Under the pieces are notes generated by a model. That model made no database searches and was not told the origin of the DNA. It saw only the letters and a list, made by a program, of their open reading frames with translations. From Sternotherus odoratus (taxonomy: Eukaryota > Chordata > Testudines > Kinosternidae), in assembly GCA_032164245.1 (NCBI GenBank), contig JAVMKO010000018.1:434001-498000 (forward strand): a stretch of 64,000 nucleotides of DNA, given 5' to 3'. Positions 23,460-35,275 of this stretch are shown here, one piece after another; position 1 is the first letter of the stretch; the number at the start of each line of letters is the position of its first letter. The translations under genes and the position numbers were made by a program.

Positions 23460-23600
23460 AGCCATCTGTGGGAACCCCCCCCCCCATCAAAGATAGGAAC
23501 ACCAGGCATCTGTGGGACACCCCTCCCCCCCAATCAAAGATAGGAACACCAGGCATCTGTGGGAAAACCCCCCAATCAAAGATAGGAACACCAGCCATTT
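23460..23600. repeat. Minisatellite, about 3 copies of a 46-52-bp unit
   Basis: The segment CAAAGATAGGAACACCAG, followed by GGCATCTGTGGGA and a variable C run, occurs three times. The copies differ mostly in the length of the C run. ORFs here are repeat artefacts. Confidence 0.92.
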
Positions 23601-24504
23601 ACTCAATACAAGAGCATGGCGCTCCTGTCAGTTTAGTCTCTACCGGAAATAATTATCTATTCCTAGTAGTGCCCATGATCTACGAAGGACATTAAAAACA
23701 TGGAGTGGTACAGAAGAGTCCCTGCTCTGAAGGACTTACAATGTAAAACAGAGACAGACAAGGGCAGGTGGAAGGAGCAGTCAGGCAATGAGTGTTACAC
23801 CCAGATACACTGTTTTCCTATGCTACCGTTATCCTACAATATCATCACTCCTTTACCTGCCCATTTTTAGCCAGTGTGTTCCCTACAGGCATTAGACAAG
23901 ACACGTTCTCCGGGAGGCACTTGAATCCTAGGATGAGATCTGTGGATTAGCTCTGGAAGGGGGCTTGCAAAGAGCACTGCGGGAGAAAGCACAGAGACAG
24001 GCCTGGAAGGAACGGACACATGGTGTGCCAAGACTAGCATTTCTGGCAGTGATGTTGATGGGGGACAATGTGAAAAGACAAAACTGGCTAAGCAAGGATG
24101 GGCAGAGCTATGCTGGGCCATCAAGGTGCTGTTTATACCGATTTAATCCATGCAGTTGTTCTCTAGTTGATTTCACTCCAACCTGTTTCTGGGTGCAATC
24201 TTGCTCCCATTGACAGTCAAGGAGCATCCCGAGGCTCAGTCTATCTAGGAAATGCCATGGCAGACGGTACAATGGCCTGTCTACAGAACAGTATCATAAC
24301 TCCACCCGAGTGCCCTGCCAGGTGCTGCAGAGAATGGCAATGGCTCACCACAGGGCATCTCAGTACTCCAGGTAGGGGGTATTTCTTCTAGACCTGAGCT
24401 TTAGATCAGTTGTACCATGACAAGCGAGGATTACAGCAGCACCACTGTAGATCCTAGTTTTGGTTTTTTGAATATCTGAGTCTTGTTTCTATTGAGACAA
24501 ACAG

Positions 24505-24880
24505 TGACTCTTGCAGCCGTAAATTCCACAAATTAATAATTCACCGCATAAAAAGTTCTGGTGGTTTTTAATTTATTCACTGCCCTATCAGACCTGCGAT
24601 GCTGTATTATGGGAGAGGGTAGTTAGCAATCCAGACTGGCTTCTCTAGTCCCTTTGTTGTTATGGCTCTATCCTAGCTCCTATTACTTTCCAAACCAAAT
24701 AGTCCAGAGGCTTTTAAAGCTCTCCTCATAAAAACACAGCCCCTCCCCTCAGGTGCCTCTAATCATTTTCATTGCCCTTTTCTGGACCTTTACTATTTTT
24801 AAATCATAAATTTTACTTAATGATCTTCTGCAGCCCAGCATGATCTTCCTAGAGCTTTTACAGCCTGATTCTCTCTTAAA
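24505..24880 (-). mobile_element. CR1 LINE 3' region relic
   Basis: AATTCCACAAATTAATAATT, CTCTCCTCATAAAAACACAG, and CATTGCCCTTTTCTGGACCT occur in the order seen in antisense turtle CR1 3' regions. The copy is diverged and short insertions interrupt it. Confidence 0.65.
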
Positions 24881-26444
24881 ATTCTCTTATCAGGGTTTAG
24901 TCATATTTTGTAAAGCCACTTAGCTTCAACCCGCAGCTTTAATTATGTGGTTGTGTTTGGGGTTTACTCCCTACTGATGTATGGGGTAGAGGAGGGTGGA
25001 GGAAGCAAATGTAATGTTGGTAACCTGCTAAGCCCTCCGCACCCTGCAGCATCAGCCCCAGATGAAGATCCTCTGGCAATGCTGGGATTGTTAGTTCAGT
25101 ACTGGAGAGCAGAAAGAGCTAATCTTGGAAATCCATCATGCGGTAAGTGCCCATTTCTGTGAATCAGCCCACAGGGTGGCCACTGGCCTCCTTTCTCCCC
25201 TAGGCCACAGCACAGTGGTGCATCTTCTCGGGGCTCATGACTGACACTTTCTGCCCCCCTTTCTCATTGTGTTGCAATGTAGACAGTGCATTCTCTTTAC
25301 CCTGGCTTGCCATCCCTCCTGTGCAAGTGTATGCCAGGGTCCGAAGAGTTTAGCTCTGTGCCATGCAGACAGTGGGCACATTCTGTGCAGTCTCCCTAAA
25401 ACGTATCTTACACACAGTAAGTATTGCACTGACTCTGCTATAAGGAGTTCTCCATACCCATGGAAGATAGGGCAGGATTTGCTCCTTCATGACCAATGAA
25501 ACTCTGTGTGTCATTAGATTTCTAGATAGTGTCTGTGCTTACAGGGAAGTGCCCAAGTCTGTGGGGCCTCTCTGCTCTGCTGCCTAGCAAAGTTCAGACC
25601 CATTCTTGCCTATCAGTGGGAATACATTTCTTGATCTCCTGGGTATAGACCCAGGTCTTTAGCTGCCCATGTGGACTAACACTAATGGGTTTTTCTGAGG
25701 GGCACTCATGCTTCAAAGCCCCTGTGTGTGGTAACAAATATAAACTAAAACCACCATTTTCAAATCAGGCAACTGGTCCTACTAAATTCCAGAGTGTGGA
25801 CATGTCAAAGAAACCAAATACCACTTCCCATCATCCCAAAATGGCCAGGCTGTCCAGCTAGGAGAAGCTAGTAATAAAGGACATTCAGCTGACCAGTTCT
25901 CTCACAAAAAGGCTGGTGCTAATGAGCTATTAGGGTTTCCCTTTGTGCACAGTAGGTTATTAGGAAATACAATCATTGCTATTTTCAATGCAGCCTATAA
26001 ACCCAATGGTTAGAAACTACTCAGAGGTGGAAAATGTTCTATAATTTCTGCCACTTGCTATGAATAAGTGAATTCATTTGTTCAAGAAACACAACTGTCT
26101 ATTCCTTTCACTATCCGTCCGAGTTACTAGAGGTTTTTTTTTTTGGCAACAATTCATTCATGAGGTTTGCTTTATATTCCTCAGATCATTCAAAAGGGTG
26201 AAAGGTGCAATCAAGTTTCAGCGAAGATTGAAAATATTTCATATACACCACTGTGGTGGTAGGATTAATACCTCTCAGAATGTCACCTGGGAAACAGCAT
26301 AAAAAAGTAAAGTTTCTACAGTTTTCATAGATGGTTATTCTAAAAGGCCTCCTGCAGTTTGGGTGATACAAACACTAAATTGATAGTAGGATACTGTACA
26401 CATTCAGCAAAAAAATCCCTTATCTTTCAATACACGAGACAGAC

Positions 26445-26570
26445 GGAGACTCAGAGTCACACTCTGCCATAATTTCTGGTGATGTAAATCTGGAACAAGT
26501 CAATTGAAGTCACAACAGTTACTCTGGATTTATACTGGTCTAATCAAGAGGCGAATCTGGGCACAGACTA
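26445..26570. repeat. Palindromic reptile MITE-like relic (nearly full)
   Basis: Left arm GTCACACTCTGCCATAATTT and GGTGATGTAAATCTGGAACA, centre CAATTGAAGTCACAACAGTT, right arm ACTCTGGATTTATACTGGTC then AATCTGGGC. The two halves are imperfect reverse complements around the centre, as in the sauropsid palindromic family. Confidence 0.6.
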
Positions 26571-29311
26571 GACAATGCATAAATACCCACATACACTGAA
26601 GTCATGGGATTTCTCCTTTCAACTAGGAGAGCCCTGGCTTTGGACAAGATTACTGGTTTGAATCCCAGTATCATCTTTATCCTTGAACCAATTCCTAATT
26701 GAGGTCACGCTACTGCTAGCCAGCCCGGTAGCTGTAGTATTGGAATACATTAGTCTCTCATAACAACAATCAAAGCCAAAATGTCTCAGGTTTACCTTAT
26801 AGGCACATACTGGTGCATGAAATTATGTTAGGCTGAGCACATTTGATGAGAGTGGCTGCAACAATAAAAAGAAAAAGAGCCACACCTCAGAGTAGCCAAT
26901 CCCAGTCATCCACAGCTGAAAGAGGTCATCTGAGCACCTAGAAAAGTGGGAGCGTTCAGAGGCCTGGGAGGAAAGGTAGATGGGCCCTGGCCTCTCCTTT
27001 ACGAAATAACAGGAAGGACTTGCAAGAGAATAATGTAATTCATCTTGCTTAAACCTCTTCCTAATGGAGAGAATCGGCGAGTAAAAACAACTTTTAACAC
27101 GGAAATAGCCTTTAAGATACCAGTGCACCTTATTTGGTATAGAGCAGGATTTTAGCCAATTAAGTTTTGACACAGCTTCCATTTCTGCCCTTCCTAGTCA
27201 CACTAGTGTGATGTCAAATCAGCTATTTAGTGTCTCTCCTGCAGCATGCAGGGGGGGGGAAGATCCGAATTCTGCCTGTCCAGTGTCATGTCGTAACCGA
27301 GTCCTAACCAGACTCGAAGATTCCTCTCAGCTCTTGCGTTTCAAAGAGTTCCTACGTTTGCCGGCCATCATGCATTGGTTTGTATTGTTTGTAAGTATTA
27401 ATCATTACTAAATGTTGTACCTTTGTATGTGGGTATTGTTTATAGTTATTTCTTAATTATTAGCCTTCTAGTTCTTTTTACTTATCAAGCATATTAAGTT
27501 TTTCCTCTATTAATTGTAAATTGTGATAAGTTTACTTGTTTTCAGTCTAAATTTTCTGCTCTGGTGTGTAAAGCAATTTTAAATAAAACATTATTGTTAC
27601 TCCTCATTTGTGTGTCCACAATTTCCTTAGTGGCTCCTTCCTACCCTGGATTCTGAACTTATACGATATTGCCACAAAGCAGTCTGGTAAATAACAGCCT
27701 GCTGTTCACATTTACACCTACCCCACATGGCAATCCACAGTAGAGAAGGGGGATCTGAAGCTGGGCGGGAGATTGGGAACTGACTGCGTGGAGGGCGTTG
27801 CAATGCCTGGGTTATTGTTTGGGTGGAGGGCTGGATCCTATAGGTGTTATGGGCAGCATTTTAACTAGAAACGGAAGATCAAGCCAGGTGCTTGTTAAAT
27901 TGGGGTAGCAGGAAGGATAATTCCTGCTGGCAAGGAAGATCTGGAGTGGGTGGGCTACAGAGCGGGGGTGTCATGGGAATGTTGAGCTGCTGGGAAAGGG
28001 ATCAGACTAGCTGTTTGTAAATTGGATTTGGGAGGAGAATATATGCCTGTGCATCCGTTCTTGGCATCTAAGGGGTGAATTCACCCTAGAAGCTCTCAAT
28101 AGCTTCTCTGGCATTAAATTCTAGCCAGCTCCACTCTAAGATTTCTTAATAAAAATCAGACCAAGGATTTAACTTTAAAATTTCATCTTGTGTCTCAAAC
28201 TGCATAAACAGAGAAGGTGGAATCTTATTTTCTTTCAAAACAATTTTCAGGAGCAAAGGACAACAGGGGTCATCAGAACACAAAGAGATTTATTAAACAT
28301 GTAGCATTAATGTATTAATAAATCTCTAAACATTCACCTCTGTTGGCTTTTGCAATAATTCTGAGACCCATGAAACAATCTTCCCAGAGACCCCTAAGAA
28401 GGGTACCCACCGGTGTCACAGAAACTTCAAGCAGTTGTGAGCTCTGAGGAAACAAGGAATCCTGATAAGAGACCTCTTCCTTCCCCAAGCTCGGCAAATC
28501 GACTTAGCAGAAAGGAAGCTATGTGGGTTCTCTTCCATAGGTGGTACTAAGCTTAACTGCCTCATTCCTTCTGGTTTTTACGCCATCATTGACTGTATCT
28601 GTAGCTGCTAGAGCTACATTGTGAAAAGCCACAAAACACCTACAGGGTTTTATAGATGATTAAACCAGTAATTCCAGAATCTGATTTTGATATTTCTACC
28701 CAGAATCCTTGGAGTGGCTTTCAGGAGCTTGTATTCTTCTGAAGCCGTAAGCCAGCTGCTTCATTTCCTGACCTACCAGGGGCCATGTGGGTTTGAGATG
28801 GCTGAGGCCATGTGTGAAATCCCCAGGTTTCTGTGAGATGCAAAAGTCACGATTATTTACCGAAGCACCATGGAGCACCCGCGAAGGTGATGTCTGTGTA
28901 AGGTGAGTATCAGTCTGAATAGAAGCCCTTCATTTAGCCCAGAAAAGGCGCAGGACACCACAATGCAAGGTCTGGATTGTGTTTCTCATGACAGAGAGGC
29001 GACATTTGGGAGTAAGAGGGAAGTTCATGGTCAACAGCCCATTCAATGCTTGGCCCCTCTGAGGAGCGTGCAGTATGGGGGCCAATTACAGCCAGTTGTC
29101 CTGAGCATTTTTGCTACTGGGAACTAGACTCAGATTTCCAGGGCATTTCATAAAGGCCACAGAACTTTCACTCACTATTACCAGGGGCAGGTCACCAAGT
29201 TATGTAGAGACAAAAGGGCATTGCCATGCCTGAGCCATGCAGCCACTGGGCATTTAATGAAGTCTAAGATCTCTTTCGCTGTCATTGAGACTCATTTCAT
29301 TGTCTGTTCAT

Positions 29312-29403
29312 TCCCTCTGAAGCCCCTGGCAGTGGCCACTGCCGGAAGCCAGGATACTGGGCTCGATGGATCTTTAGTCTGAGCGTGTATGGCTGTTCTT
29401 ATC
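29312..29403 (+). mobile_element. CR1-type LINE 3' UTR fragment
   Basis: GGCAGTGGCCACTGCCGGAA, AGCCAGGATACTGGGCTCGA, TGGATCTTTAGTCTGAGC and GTATGGCTGTTCTTAT match the CR1 3' UTR pattern 'ggccactgtcgga..aggatactgggct.gatggacctttggtctgacccagtatggc'. Confidence 0.75.
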
Positions 29404-29442
29404 AAAACGTTCAAATTAAACATTTAGGAAATCAAATCTCCT

Positions 29443-29518
29443 ATTGGTCCTGCTTTGAGCAGGGGATTGGACTAGACGACCTCCCAAGGTCCCTTTCAAT
29501 CCTGAGATTCTAGGATTT
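29443..29518 (+). mobile_element. CR1 LINE 3' end fragment
   Basis: CCTGCTTTGAGCAGGGGATT, GGACTAGACGACCTCCCAAG and GTCCCTTTCAATCCTGAGAT followed by TCTAGGATTT is the canonical CR1 3' terminus. It lies 40 bp from another CR1-type end of a different subfamily. Confidence 0.85.
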
Positions 29519-32500
29519 GTATCTCACCAGCTTTACAAAGCTCCTGAGATTAGCGTCCACTAAATTAGGACTGTCCAGACAACAGAGAAGAACCAGCTGG
29601 AGGGATGAGAGAGGAGTACTAATAGTGTCCACAGTCATTTGCCTCTGTTTTTTCTTCCTAAGGATTAAACGCATGAGAAACTACAGCTGCCTCCTTTTAT
29701 CTTCGGCTCAGCTAATTATTTATCTCTAACCCACCTCTTGCTTCTTTACTGTGTGGAGTAACATTTATAGAATATCTGATGTACATTTACTCTGTGTTCC
29801 CCTTTCATGAATTGTTGGTGTTTTCCCAGTCTTGGCTGTTAATGAAAGGTAAGAGAATCCCTTCTCTCACTGAAACATCCTTCCCTGCAGTGACAGCTCA
29901 GTCTGTTGCCATGGAAGTGAGTTTGATACCACAAATAGAGTTCTAAAAGTTCCCTTCATGATCAAGCTACTAGAGGCTCCAAGCGCAGACCAAGGACAAA
30001 GAATCCTGCATTATTGTCAAACACAGTGAGTTCAGTACAAACAGATTTTAAACATGAATTAGAATAATTAAGGAAATATAACTGCGGGTGGTGGGTGAGT
30101 GACTTCTCTAAACACTAATGGGAATTAGCCCTGCACAACACAATCAAGGGACAATGCAAACAAACCTTTGTTTCAGGGGTAGGAGTTCTCCTGAGGAATA
30201 GGATGATGTAATCAGCAAACAAGTGGGTGGAGTCAGCTTCTAACTACTAAACATGGCTAAGAGGACTAGCAAGGCAACGCATCAGGTGTAGGGCCAACCC
30301 GGACAAGTTCAGGACCTTGAATCTCAGGATTAGAGGAGATGGCAGTCTCCATATTCAGGAAGGAAGAAGCCTGGGGATCAGATACTACCAGTGACAAGGA
30401 CCATACGGGATCCAAGACAGAGGGGCTGGAACAATTGTTTACAGTGGGGATGCTGAAAGTGGAAATCATGTATTTGGTGGTTGTTGCTACTTTGAGACAG
30501 TATCTTCTTGCCATTTACTTTAAAAAGTGTATCTCTCAGTTCCATGATCGCAACACCGGGGAGAAGTTGTCAGGGGTCGGCTCCACTTGGGAAGGAGAAC
30601 TGCAACACCTGAAATAAAACTTCCGAGGGAAGATTGTGGACAAACCAGTGGTCACCCAAACAGGAAAGGGGTGAACGTGCATAAGTGTGACATGCCCTGA
30701 GCAGGGGTGACATTTCAGAATGTGACTGCTTTCTGCTGTGAGCCAGTCATTCTTTATGGCTCTGCCCTCTTCTGCCTCTGGAGACTGCCCTATCACTCCT
30801 ACAAAAAGCCGGGGTCTCTTTGTGCTGCAGGACAAGGTGTGTGGTCTCCTGATTAAAGTGTCCTTCTGAGTTGGGGAAGCAAGTAGCAGCGGTCAGCGTG
30901 TTTCAGGTCTGCAGAGTGGGAATTACCTGGAAAGCAGCAAGAACAGGTGACTCCATCATATCTATAGCTTTGTCCATACGCCCAGCAGACCCAGCAATCT
31001 GTGGCCTTCTGTGTGGACTATCTGGCCCAGAAATTGGGATTTTGAGATTGTCACAGCCTTAGTAGAAGAAGGTGCTGAAAGGCATTTGGAGTATGGTTTG
31101 GATTGTAATATCAAAGGTTCATTTAAATCAGGGAGGAGCATCGAAATTTGGATCACTGTTGCTCTCTGGATAGCATTACTGCAGCCAGGGGGTGCTGTTC
31201 TAAGATACAAACAATCCAAGGCTCACTAAACTGACTTAGCTCCAGATTGCAAACCAGGCAAATGATGAATTGTGCAAAGCTTGAAAAGCTTAAAAGTGAT
31301 TTTTATGATCATGCAATTATAATAGTGAGATTTCCTGCAATTGTTTTAGAGGGAATCATGATTAAATAGGGCTGTATGTTTTTTTAATGTGCTCCCCAGT
31401 TCCTCTTTAATACCTTGGTAGGAAAAGATAAAGTGTAATCACTAACGTAATTGTAGTGCTCTACATTTTATGTCTCAAAAGAATGACTAGGGGTTATAGA
31501 GACACTGCAGGGCAAGGTTTGGATTAAAAAATACAGTTTTTTCCTTTTGTTATTTTCTTTCTTAATCCCCCTTTATCTTTTTTCATCCTCCAGTAGCTTC
31601 TGGGGTTGGCTGATAGTATGGGGAAGAAGCTTGCAGGTTAACTCTGCCTTCACTGTACCTGTTACACTAATGACACCGGCAAATTCCAAATGCTTTTTAT
31701 GCTTTTCTTTCTCACGTTCCTAAACAAGAAGGATGCAAAGCAATGTCCTTGCCTGAAATACCAAGTTGTCCCTGCAACCTTCCTGGAAAGACATTCTGAA
31801 CACTAACATGAATCAAACCCCAATCTCTAATACCTTGTCCTTTATGGTTATGAAGGCACCTCCTATAGGTAAGATCCCAAACAGTACCTAATGGCAGAGC
31901 CTCAATCTCGATACGCTTAGGAGAGTGCAATAAGGAAACGGTCTTGAAATCTGTCTCTGCCTCTCACAACTTTTCGGTTTCTGTTGAGATACTGGAAACG
32001 GATCTAGACAGGAACAGTTCATTCAGTCCTACTGCAGAGCGAGTATCCACATCATGAAGGAGATACTGTTGTCAGTCCCAGAGTGCAGGGGGTTTAACAT
32101 CTAGTGTCTGATTAAAAGCTGCTTTTGTCTTTACCTCAAAATCACCTTCACCTTATTAAGTACAAATACACCAGGAGGAAACATAAATAAGATTTGAAGC
32201 CCTGACAAATGATTTAAAACTACCCATGAGAAAAGAGAGGTGGTAAAAATGAGAATGGCTGGCATTTAACTCGCATTGGAGAAGGCCCAAGTTGGCCTCT
32301 GGGGATGTAGCCATGATTTGAGCTGCCGCCATGACCAAACACAACCTCACCATTTCCAATTAATGAGGAGTACGGCCTAGGGAAAAGTCAGGGATCACTG
32401 AGGGAGTCTTTCCTTATACCCAAGCCTGACATCCATCCACCCAACAGAGGGTAATGGTAGCACACACATCAGCTGGGCTGCTGTTGCACGGAGATTACGA

Positions 32501-32555
32501 CCTATTACACTGCCCAGTATCGTCTGTTGCACTCCCTCATCGGCCTATCTGTACC

Positions 32556-32723
32556 CAACTGTCGTTTCTGATCTTATCCTTAGATTGTAAACTCTTTGGG
32601 GAACAGACTTGTTTGTTTTGTTCTTTGTACAGTGCTCAATACAACAGGGCCCTGGTCCTTGATTAGGCTCTATGGTAATACAAATAAAATAATGATAAAT
32701 AATAAAAATAAAAATAATAATAG
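32556..32723 (+). repeat. L2-like LINE 3' tail with A/T-rich simple repeat
   Basis: TTAGATTGTAAACTCTTTGG, GGAACAGACTTG, GTACAGTGCTCAATACAACA and GGGCCCTGGTCCTTGATTAG then CTCTATGGTAATACAAATAA match the widespread 'ttagattgtaagctctttggggcagggact' tail. An AATA-rich run completes the 3' end. Confidence 0.7.
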
Positions 32724-32732
32724 CGGTCTCCC

Positions 32733-32988
32733 TGAAAAATTATTGAGTGGGACGTATGGACTATTTTACATAGAAAAAGCCTTCTGGCTTTCTGCTCTAT
32801 GAATCAATGGGACTGTTAGCTGGTCAGGTACTCAGATACTACAGTGCTGGGGGCTATCCCTGAAAAATTATTGAGTGGGATGTATGGACTATTTTACATA
32901 GAAAAAGCCTTCTGGCTTTCTGCTCTATGAATCAATGGGACTGTTAGCTGGTCAGGTACTCAGATACTACACTGCTGGGGGCTATCTG
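32733..32988. repeat. 128-bp tandem duplication, 2 copies
   Basis: TGAAAAATTATTGAGTGGGA starts at 32733 and again at 32861, and the sequence through GCTGGGGGCTATC is repeated with only about three base differences. The near identity implies a recent duplication or ongoing copy-number polymorphism. Confidence 0.95.
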
Positions 32989-34931
32989 AGAACTGAGAGA
33001 CAGACAGACACTCTCTGTCACTGGCCTGGCAGTAAGGGTATTCTTCTTGAGTAAAATGATAGGTTAGCAGCCAAGCTGTGGTATATTTACTGCCTTTCAT
33101 CAATATACATGACACAGGCATGCCAAGAACAATTCTCCCAAGGAACTTATCTTGCTGAAAGACTAGAAAAGAGCCATTTGTCCTAACTGGCTGAAACTAT
33201 CATGTATACTGATATCCTTTGCTTTCTGATTGGTCTCTGAATCTCTGAAACAAAAAGCAACATTTTGCCATGCAGACTATACCTAGGAAATGGTTCCGGT
33301 CACAGTAATAACATTACTAACAACAATCTTTAGCAGGCTTTAAGTACCTCTTCTCTCCACATTTTGAATGGGGTGAGTCCTGCTTATACGCCACACTCCT
33401 ATATACAGTCAGATTCCACTCAGTGTGTGTGTGACTTACACAGACACTTGAAGAACACGTATCTGTAGCAGCCTGTATCATCTAATCACGACTGAAAATT
33501 GTATGGTGTTTGTTTTCTCTCTGATGCGCGTGCACAGCTGCAACTACTGAACACTGTCCTCAAAATGTATGTCTAGCTTTAGTTAAAAATCCCGGTCAGA
33601 ACTTAACTTTGAACTAGAGCTTGCAACATCCTTAACCGAAGAAGGACCAAATGTTGACACTGAAGGGTGTGAATAACAGGGATCTAGTTTCTTACTTACT
33701 TTCCTTCATCTGTTTTAGTTATAGCAGAGGTAAACCATAGGCTCCAAAATTAAAGGTGACAAGCAGGTTCCGTTGTGTATTTCTTTGTGAGGCAGTGACA
33801 TGTCTCCAGCTCAGAGACACTTGCGCAGCAGTGGGTCATGAGGTCACACAGACACACGCACACATAAGTTTCAACCTTAATTGCATTTCTGTCATGTTTT
33901 CTTCACTGCAAGTGAAGGAACCCACGGCTTGGCTCCCATTGTGCAATGCAGCTTTTAGGATTCTGCATTTAAACAATGTGAGTGGCAGCAGAACAGACTT
34001 TTGGAAAGAAAGGCAGAGTTACAGTCTAAAACAAGTATCAGCTCCTCCCTCATGTATCATCAAATGCGCATTCACATTTTTGAAAGCAGTGTCGATTTGC
34101 AGCATGTATACCACCAAGAATTGCCACTAGACATTGATGTCTGGTTATTTTTTCCCCTTATTTATTTTAAACATTGAAAGGTACATAATAATGCAGAGCT
34201 ATCACGGTTGGGGCAATCTAAGAAGAAATTAATTTTTAGCTGCTTATTAGCTTTAAAGGAACCGTCTTTTGTGCTATTAACAAATATGACAAATTACTTT
34301 GGGTCTGCTTGGTATGTCACTAACAGAAATCCAAGATGGAATAAAAGAAATAGCAGCTCTCTGCTACCTTTTCCTCATGCTGGTATTTGCAAAGACTAAC
34401 AATTTCATAAATCTGTGGTGATAATGGAAATTTCTGTTAATCTGTGTCACTATCTCCAGTTGGAAACTAAGTTACACAGGCAGCTGACAGTGACTAGACA
34501 TTTCTGCCATGATTTGGAACTGTAAAGTCTAGGGGCTTTCTTCATCTAGAATGCCCAGCTCAGCAGGAACTGCTCACCTGGAACCTCGATGACTTGATAC
34601 CCACAGAGTCTAACAGGCTCTCTGAGGCCCATAGCAACGGTAACAGCATACAGAACACAGAGAGAGAGTGCAGAGAAAATCTCTTTTCAGGCCTCTCTTG
34701 ATGTGCTTCTGTTTATAAATGTCTCTAGGCTACCAAAGTCATAGGGTCCTTTCTAAATACTTCAGAGAAAATGTTTCATTCCACCATGACTGAAGGTCTG
34801 GAAGGGATGTAGCCTGTTGAGACAATGGAAGGGGTAGGTGTGAAGCGGTTAGCAAGACTTGTTTTCATGGTGTGGGTGTCAAAGGACACAGCCCCCTCAT
34901 AGATATGGCCATCTCTTATCATGGTCTATAT

Positions 34932-35275
34932 CATGGGTGTCCAATCTTTTGGCTTTCCTGGGCCACATTGGAAGAAGACGAGTTGTCTTGGGCCACACGA
35001 GTTGTCTTGGGCCACGCGTTATGCCTACTATACACAAATTCTTTGTCACAATTCATTTTACATGACATTAGAGTCCTCTCGCTCTTTATTTTATTAGTCA
35101 ATTTTATCAGTTTTTCGGTTTTTTGGTCGAACGGTTTGCAATTATAATGCGAATTACGAATAATACTCCGTTATTTGTGAACGTAATCTCATAACGTTGT
35201 AAGTTTACGATTTTGTGTTGGGCCGCATTCATAGCCGTCCTGGGCCGCATGCGGCCCACGGGCTGGACAAGCCTG
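34932..35275. mobile_element. Non-autonomous hAT element, 344 bp, perfect 8-bp target duplication
   Basis: The left end is CATGGGTGTCCAATCTTTTG and the right end, inverted, is CAGGCTTGTCCAGCCCGTGG. The pair shares CA-GG--TGTCCA. It is flanked on both sides by GTCTATAT (34924-34931 and 35276-35283), an exact 8-bp hAT target duplication. The interior is A/T-rich with GGGCCGCAT and TGGGCCACA blocks near the ends, and there is no transposase ORF. The termini and the ends of the interior resemble hAT MITEs that I recall from mammals. Confidence 0.88.
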
